A stretch of 64,000 nucleotides of DNA from Agromyces hippuratus (GTDB taxonomy: Bacteria; Actinomycetota; Actinomycetes; Actinomycetales; Microbacteriaceae), in NCBI RefSeq assembly GCF_013410355.1, contig NZ_JACCFI010000001.1, positions 3,162,001 to 3,226,000 of the forward strand, written 5' to 3'. Numbering within the stretch: the first letter of the stretch is position 1; every line of letters begins with the position of its first letter. The notes below the pieces were generated by a model. It ran no database searches. It saw only the letters and a list, made by a program, of their open reading frames with translations, and was not told the origin of the DNA. This document shows positions 59,700-64,000 of this stretch, piece after piece. A program made the translations under genes and the position numbers.

Positions 59700-61367
59700 G
59701 TGGCAGATCGTCGCGAAGATGAGGCGATTCAGACGAACCGTCCGGTGCTCGAGCCGGCCGATGACGGGCTCCCGACCGTGCGCGAGATCCTCACGATCCC
59801 CGCGGTCGCGCAGGGCATCCCCGAGGTGCTCTCGGGCGGTGAGGCGCTCGACGCGCACGTGCGCTGGGCGCACGTCTCCGACAGCGCGGGAGTCGCGCGG
59901 CTGTTGAACGGCGGCGAGCTGCTGCTCACCACGGGATCGGGCTGGCCGACCGAGCCGGCTGAGCTCGCCGCGTTCATCGGCGGCCTCGTCGACGTGGGCG
60001 TCGCGGGCCTCGTGCTCGAACTCGGCGTGCACTACCGCTACGTGCCGGCCGTCGTCGAGTCGGCGGCACGCGAGCACGGTCTCGCCCTCGTCGCCCTGCA
60101 CCGCGAGGTCAAGTTCGTCGCGCTGACCGAGGCGGTGCACAGCCGCATCATCTCGGTGCAGACGGCGGCCCTTCGCGCTCGCGACGAGGTGCGCGAGCGC
60201 TTCACCGCCCTCGCGCTGCGCGGTTCGCCGCCCGACTTCATCGTGCAGCAGCTCGCCCAGACGCTCGGCGCCGCGGTGGTGCTCGAGAACCTCGCCCACG
60301 AGGTCGTGGCCGCCGAGGTGCCGCTCGCCGCCGAGGTCGAGCTCTTCACCCGTTGGGAGAGCCGGTCGAGGGCTGCGCATCGACGGCACGACGAGCAGCG
60401 TCGCCTCGGCAACGGTGTCGCGGCCGACGAGTGGCTGATCGTGCCGGTCGAGGCGCGGGGCATCCGCTGGGGCCACCTCATCGCCCTGCCGGGGCCGGCG
60501 CATCCTGCGGGACGCACGAGCGTGCTCGAGCAGGGCGCGATCGCACTCGCCCTCGGCCGACTCGCCGACGGTGCGGCCGACGAGTGGGTGCGCATCGGGC
60601 GCCAGCGCCTCGTCGACGGACTGCTCGACGGCAGGTTCGCAGGTCTGCCTGCGGCCTCGGCGCGCATCGAGGCCGCGGGCCTGCCGCTCGAGGGCGCGCG
60701 CCTCTTCGGCGTCGTGGTCACCGGCGGCGCGGTCGCGGCGACGGCGGATGCCGCGGCGCGCGAGCTCGGCGGGCGGGCGCTCGCCGGGGCGGCCCCCGAG
60801 AGCGCCGGTGCGCCGACGGCCACGATCGTCGTGCTCTCGCTGCCGGCCTCGCGCACGCTCGACGACGCATCGCTGAACACCTTCGCCGCAGCGCTCGCCG
60901 CGGGCGACTCGGCGATGCTCGACCGGCTCGTGCTCTCGATCGGCTCCGAGGCGAGCGATCTCGACGCCCTGCTCGGGTCGGTGCAGGAGGCGATCGACCT
61001 GGCCAGGGGGCCGGCCCGCCGCTCGGCTCGCGGCCCGGTGCTGCGGCGGTCCGATGACCGGCCGTTGATGCGGCTCGTGACCGCGCTCCGCGACGACCAC
61101 CGGCTGCTCGAGCACGGCGAGCGCATGCTCGAACCGCTCATCGACTACGACCTGGCTCGCAAAGGAGATCTGCTCGACGTGCTCGGCGCGGTGCTCGCGC
61201 ATCCGGGCAACCGCACGGCCGCGGCATCCGCTTCGCACCTGTCGCGTTCGGTGTTCTATCAGCGGCTCGCGCTCATCGGAGATCTGCTGGGCGTCGACCT
61301 CGATGACGGCGAGACCCTGACGGCGCTGCACCTCGCGCTGCTCGTGCGGCGGAGTGTCGTGCGCTGA
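59700..61367 (+). CDS. PucR family transcriptional regulator
   Basis: 555 residues. N-terminal PucR domain (about 25-150): PTVREILTIPAVAQGIPEVL, SGGEALDAHVRWAHVSDSAG and LNGGELLLTTGSGWP. A helical GGDEF-like middle follows. The C-terminal HTH_30 domain reads LRDDHRLLEHGERMLEPLID, then KGDLLDVLGAVLAHPGNRTA and SRSVFYQRLALIGDLLGVDL. PucR proteins control purine, amine and GABA/beta-alanine catabolism. It is divergent from the aminotransferase/mmsA operon, so it likely regulates it. Confidence 0.9.
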   Translation: MADRREDEAIQTNRPVLEPADDGLPTVREILTIPAVAQGIPEVLSGGEALDAHVRWAHVSDSAGVARLLNGGELLLTTGSGWPTEPAELAAFIGGLVDVGVAGLVLELGVHYRYVPAVVESAAREHGLALVALHREVKFVALTEAVHSRIISVQTAALRARDEVRERFTALALRGSPPDFIVQQLAQTLGAAVVLENLAHEVVAAEVPLAAEVELFTRWESRSRAAHRRHDEQRRLGNGVAADEWLIVPVEARGIRWGHLIALPGPAHPAGRTSVLEQGAIALALGRLADGAADEWVRIGRQRLVDGLLDGRFAGLPAASARIEAAGLPLEGARLFGVVVTGGAVAATADAAARELGGRALAGAAPESAGAPTATIVVLSLPASRTLDDASLNTFAAALAAGDSAMLDRLVLSIGSEASDLDALLGSVQEAIDLARGPARRSARGPVLRRSDDRPLMRLVTALRDDHRLLEHGERMLEPLIDYDLARKGDLLDVLGAVLAHPGNRTAAASASHLSRSVFYQRLALIGDLLGVDLDDGETLTALHLALLVRRSVVR

Positions 61368-61458
61368 GCCCGCCTTCGCCGGTAGTGTTGCGCCACTGCC
61401 GACGTTCGGCCGTTCGGCCGCCGGCCGATCGGGTCGGCTTCTCACACGAGGAGTGGAA

Positions 61459-62088
61459 TTGAACATCGTGCGCAGTGCAGTGCTGGTGATCATCGTCGGG
61501 GGCCTCGTGGCGCTCTCGGGATGCAGCCCGTCGTCGGAGGCCGCGTCGCCCGTGTCGCCGTCGCCGGCCCCGTCGGCCGAGGCTCCGGCATCGGAGGAGC
61601 CGGTCGCCACCCCGAGCGCCGCACCGCTGGATCCCGGGGACATGTCGACGTGGGTCGCGGGTTCGGCCGGCATCGGTGCGATCGAGCGGGGCGCGAGCTG
61701 GGGAGCCGTCGAAGCACAGCTCGCGGGGATGGCCGTCGAGACCATGTGCTCGGGCGCCGTGTACTTCACCGCCGATGCCTCGGCCACGGTCTACGTCGGC
61801 CTGGAGCAGGACGGCGACACGATCCGCCAGGTCTGGGCGGCGGGTGACGCGACCGATGCGAAGTCGCCGGCCACGGCGGCGGGAATCAGCCTCGGAGCGA
61901 CGCTCGCCGATCTGCAGGCCGCGTACCCGGGCATCGTCGAGTCCGTGATCCCGTATCCGTCCGACACGACCGCGTACGCCGTCGCCGATGCCGACGGGTC
62001 GTGGCTCGTGTTCAGCCTGCGCGACGACGTGGTGACGCAGATCGGGGCGACTGCGAGCCAGTTCCCCCCGAAGGAGCTCTGCGGCTGA
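61459..62088 (+). CDS. Secreted lipoprotein of unknown function
   Basis: 209 residues from a TTG at 61459, five bases after GAGGAG (61448-61453); the frame is open upstream but without ribosome site. Lipoprotein signal VRSAVLVIIVGGLVALSGC, Cys22. A Ser/Pro/Ala/Glu linker follows (about 25-60), then a soluble domain with SWGAVEAQLAGMAVETMCSG and GISLGATLADLQAAYPGIVE; two more Cys may form a disulfide. The ATLADLQAAYP text resembles small secreted domains common in Actinobacteria, but no family is assigned. Confidence 0.8.
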   Translation: MNIVRSAVLVIIVGGLVALSGCSPSSEAASPVSPSPAPSAEAPASEEPVATPSAAPLDPGDMSTWVAGSAGIGAIERGASWGAVEAQLAGMAVETMCSGAVYFTADASATVYVGLEQDGDTIRQVWAAGDATDAKSPATAAGISLGATLADLQAAYPGIVESVIPYPSDTTAYAVADADGSWLVFSLRDDVVTQIGATASQFPPKELCG

Positions 62089-62148
62089 CCTCGCCTGGAG
62101 GAGGCGGCCTGGATCGTCGTCGCGTACCGGAATCTCTTCTACTTGCTA

Positions 62149-62175
62149 TTGACAAGTGCACTTGCAAAGAGCAAG
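62149..62175 (+). promoter_or_regulatory. Promoter/operator of the VOC-hxlR unit
   Basis: A consensus -35 TTGACA (62149-62154) is overlapped by a perfect palindrome AAGTGCACTT (62154-62163) and a second dyad CTTGC-AAAGA-GCAAG (62161-62175). The region is clearly AT-richer than its flanks. HxlR repressors bind short GTGC/GTAC-type dyads over their own promoter, so HxlR (62696) is the natural candidate. Confidence 0.6.
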
Positions 62176-62223
62176 CTAGACGCGAATCATCCGGTAGTCA
62201 CTGACGATCCCTTGGAGGCGATC

Positions 62224-62685
62224 ATGACCGCGACCAGTATTTTCGTGAACCTGCCCACCACCGACCTCGAGCGCTCGAAGAGCTTCTACGAGGCCCTGGG
62301 CTTCAGCATCAACCCGCTCTTCACCGATGAGAACGCGGCGTGCGTCGTGCTCGACGAGAACATCTACTTCATGGTGCTCACTCGCGACTACCTCGCCACG
62401 TTCACCGACAAGCAGATCATCGACACGAAGACGCACGCCCAGACGAGCATCTCGTTCACCCGCGACTCGCGCGACGAGGTCGACGCGGTGCTCGTCAAGG
62501 GACTCGCCGCCGGTGGCAGCGAGCCGCGCGAGGCGCAGGACTACGGCTTCATGTACTCGCGCGACCTCGAAGACCCCGACGGCAACATCCTCGGGTTCCT
62601 CTTCATGGAGCCGACGGCGGCCGAGCAGGGCCCCGACGCCTACATGGCCGGGCAGGGCGCCGCTGCCCCGTCGGCCACGGCCTGA
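62224..62685 (+). CDS. VOC family (glyoxalase/bleomycin-resistance-like) protein
   Basis: 153 residues; TTGGAGG upstream. Text TATSIFVNLPTTDLERSKSF, then YEALGFSINPLFTDENAACV, and the C-terminal half HAQTSISFTRDSRDEVDAVL with DPDGNILGFLFM is the two-module VOC fold of the YybH/lactoylglutathione-lyase-like branch, which often lacks the full metal set. The gene is followed after 10 bp by an HxlR regulator. It is possibly a detoxification protein induced by the HxlR ligand. Confidence 0.9.
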   Translation: MTATSIFVNLPTTDLERSKSFYEALGFSINPLFTDENAACVVLDENIYFMVLTRDYLATFTDKQIIDTKTHAQTSISFTRDSRDEVDAVLVKGLAAGGSEPREAQDYGFMYSRDLEDPDGNILGFLFMEPTAAEQGPDAYMAGQGAAAPSATA

Positions 62686-62695
62686 CGCGCACCGC

Positions 62696-63406
62696 ATGGC
62701 GACACGAGGCGCGCGCGGCTTCGGCCAGTACGGGGGAGTGGCCCGAGCGCTCGAGCGGGTCGGGGACCGATGGGCACTGCTCATCGTCCGCGACCTGCTC
62801 GTCGGCCCGCGCCGGTACGGCGACCTGAAGGCGGGGCTCCCGCGCATCCCGACCAACATCCTGAGCGACCGGCTCAAGGAGTTGCAGGACTCGGGCGTCG
62901 TGCGCCGCGTGCCGACGGTGCGCGGCGGCTACGAGCTCACGCCGCTCGGCCGCGGGCTCGAACCCGTCGTCATCGCGCTCGAGCGGTGGGGCTGGTCGGT
63001 GCTCGGCGAGCCAGCAGAAGGCGAAACGGTCACCCACGACGCGCTCGCCGTCGCGCTCCGCGCCGCATTCCGAGCGGATGCCGCGGCCTCGCTGCCGCCT
63101 ACCGAGTACGTGCTGCATGTCGCGGATGTCTCGGTGTCGGCGATCGTCGTCGGCGGCACGCTCGATGTCGTGCCGGTCGGCGCCGGGGCGCTTCCGCAGC
63201 CGCAGCGGCGCTCGGTGTTCGAGCCGGTGCCGTCGGCCGTGCTCGAACTGCAGTTCGACCCGGTGGCGCTCCGCGGGGTGCTGGCCGGCGACTCGGCCGG
63301 TGCGACGGTGCTCGCGGGCGGCGACGAGCTGGTCGAGCGGTTCGGGCTGACCTTCCGCATCGAGCCGGTGGGGCCGCCGACCGAGGTCGTCGCCGCGGCG
63401 GCGTAG
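62696..63406 (+). CDS. HxlR family regulator with SCP2-like C-terminal domain
   Basis: 236 residues, about twice the normal HxlR length. Residues 10-100 are the HxlR winged HTH: YGGVARALERVGDRWALLIV, GPRRYGDLKAGLPRIPTNIL, SDRLKELQDSGVVRRVP and YELTPLGRGLEPVV. The remaining 130 residues look like a sterol-carrier-type (SCP2) ligand domain, found on some actinobacterial HxlR proteins. It should repress its own operon with the VOC gene. Confidence 0.85.
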   Translation: MATRGARGFGQYGGVARALERVGDRWALLIVRDLLVGPRRYGDLKAGLPRIPTNILSDRLKELQDSGVVRRVPTVRGGYELTPLGRGLEPVVIALERWGWSVLGEPAEGETVTHDALAVALRAAFRADAAASLPPTEYVLHVADVSVSAIVVGGTLDVVPVGAGALPQPQRRSVFEPVPSAVLELQFDPVALRGVLAGDSAGATVLAGGDELVERFGLTFRIEPVGPPTEVVAAAA

Positions 63407-63456
63407 TGCGCCCTGCACCCGGTGAACCCGTCGAGAGCATCGACTCCGGGATACGA

Positions 63457-63491
63457 CGATCGGGTGCGGCGTCACGCGCCGCACCCGATCG
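63457..63491. terminator. 15-bp hairpin terminator, hxlR / aldehyde dehydrogenase
   Basis: CGATCGGGTGCGGCG (63457-63471) is perfectly complementary to 63477-63491 across a five-base loop. It lies between convergent genes and likely terminates both. Confidence 0.88.
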
Positions 63492-63507
63492 GGGCTCAGT
63501 CGGAGGA

Positions 63508-64000
63508 CTACTTCGCGACGAACGAGAGGCGGCGGTTGGCGAACTCGCCGATGCCGACCGGGCCCATCTCGCGCCCGAAGCCGGAGCGCTTCACACCGCC
63601 GAAGGGCAGCTCGGCGGCCTCGGCCGCGATGGTGTTCACGTGCGTCATGCCGACCTCGAGTCGCGATGCGACCCGGGCAGCGCGTGCCTCGTCGGTCGAG
63701 AACACGGAGCCGCCGAGTCCGAGGTCGCAGTCGTTGGCGAGCTCGAGCGCCTCTTCGTCGCTGTGCACCCGGTAGACGGTCGCGACCGGCCCGAAGATCT
63801 CCTCGCGGTAGGACTCGGAGTCGCGGGGCACGCCCGTCAGCACGGCGGGCGAGTAGTACGCGCCGGGTCCGTCGGACAGCACGCCGCCGGCCTCGAGGGT
63901 CGCACCCGCGGCGACGGCCTTCTGCACCTGGGCGTTCACGGTCTCGGCCGCGACGCGGGTCGACATCGGCGCGTACTGCCCCTCGCCGAGGTCCAGCTGG
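63508..64000 (-). CDS. Aldehyde dehydrogenase, C-terminal part (5' end outside window)
   Basis: Partial: 163 whole codons to the stop at 63508. The text GEGQYAPMSTRVAAETVNAQ, SYREEIFGPVATVYRV, VGMTHVNTIAAEAAELPFGG and VKRSGFGREMGPVGIGEFAN is the C-terminus of an NAD(P)-dependent ALDH close to the succinate-semialdehyde branch and to gabD in this window (38773). The catalytic Cys and Glu lie outside. Confidence 0.92.
   Translation of the reverse strand, partial: QLDLGEGQYAPMSTRVAAETVNAQVQKAVAAGATLEAGGVLSDGPGAYYSPAVLTGVPRDSESYREEIFGPVATVYRVHSDEEALELANDCDLGLGGSVFSTDEARAARVASRLEVGMTHVNTIAAEAAELPFGGVKRSGFGREMGPVGIGEFANRRLSFVAK

Noticed and set aside
59589..61787. Upstream extension of the mmsA frame by more than 700 codons
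   Set aside because: The frame is open only because of GC content. The true ATG at 59588 has a ribosome site, and the upstream DNA encodes PucR on the other strand.

Overview
The window is chromosomal DNA from a high-GC actinobacterium, most likely Microbacteriaceae (Agromyces or a close relative). This placement rests on very high GC, heavy GAC/CTC/GCC codon use and an actinobacterial NusG with a long acidic N-terminal extension. The HadA/HadB-type dehydratases beside murB and the many TAnnnT boxes 6-8 nt from start codons (leaderless transcripts) fit too. It is inference from gene content, not a database match. I see no prophage, insertion sequence, integrase, CRISPR array or rRNA. The one RNA gene I can support is tRNA-Trp.

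Layout. 1-2.5 kb: partial MFS exporter with a divergent TetR regulator, then a DUF937 protein and a tandem 22-bp repeat cluster. 2.5-4.7 kb: hadA/hadB-type dehydratases and murB. 4.9-10.6 kb: PspC membrane protein, PspC histidine kinase with its response regulator, and a PAP2-DAG-kinase fusion. 10.7-13.0 kb: PadR-DUF1048-ABC exporter operon. 13.1-17.3 kb: FadD, DHA2 exporter and TetR. 17.3-20.9 kb: two-component system with ABC exporter. 21-23.2 kb: ECF42-like sigma factor with a duplicated YCII protein and a likely autoregulated promoter. 23.3-25.2 kb: LysE/LysG pair and dodecin. 25.3-34.3 kb: housekeeping block with an aspartate-type aminotransferase, a 1017-residue membrane-anchored glycosidase-like protein, dgt, tRNA-Trp, secE, nusG, rplK and rplA. 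34.3-36.5 kb: acylphosphatase, a small membrane protein and an APC permease. 36.7-45.8 kb: amidohydrolase, aldehyde dehydrogenases, cache protein, GntR regulator, CoA transferase and glutaryl-CoA-dehydrogenase-like enzyme. 46.5-48.9 kb: polar amino-acid ABC importer. 48.9-54.2 kb: sugar-type ABC importer with a class V PLP enzyme and GntR regulator. 54.3-56.4 kb: Pr6Pr membrane protein and a rearranged amine oxidase. 56.6-61.4 kb: omega-aminotransferase, CoA-acylating semialdehyde dehydrogenase and PucR regulator. 61.4-64 kb: lipoprotein, VOC protein, HxlR regulator and a partial aldehyde dehydrogenase.

How it works together. Much of the window is catabolic. The 35-46 kb genes can be drawn as amine or 5-aminovalerate/lysine breakdown through glutarate: permease, semialdehyde dehydrogenase, CoA transferase and glutaryl-CoA dehydrogenase. 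Three of their upstream regions share a GGATGATT-centred site that may be the operator of the local GntR. The 56-61 kb genes fit beta-alanine breakdown to acetyl-CoA. Several sensing and export cassettes lie between murB and the aminotransferase/secE block.

The most unusual observations are a twin-arginine amine oxidase whose C-terminal FAD-binding motif sits before its Rossmann fold (a circular permutation), the glycosidase-like/polytopic membrane fusion at 26.6-29.7 kb, an ECF promoter whose spacer is a perfect hairpin, and a genome-style iterated motif (GGATGCC/GGCATCC) that overrides local codon preference.
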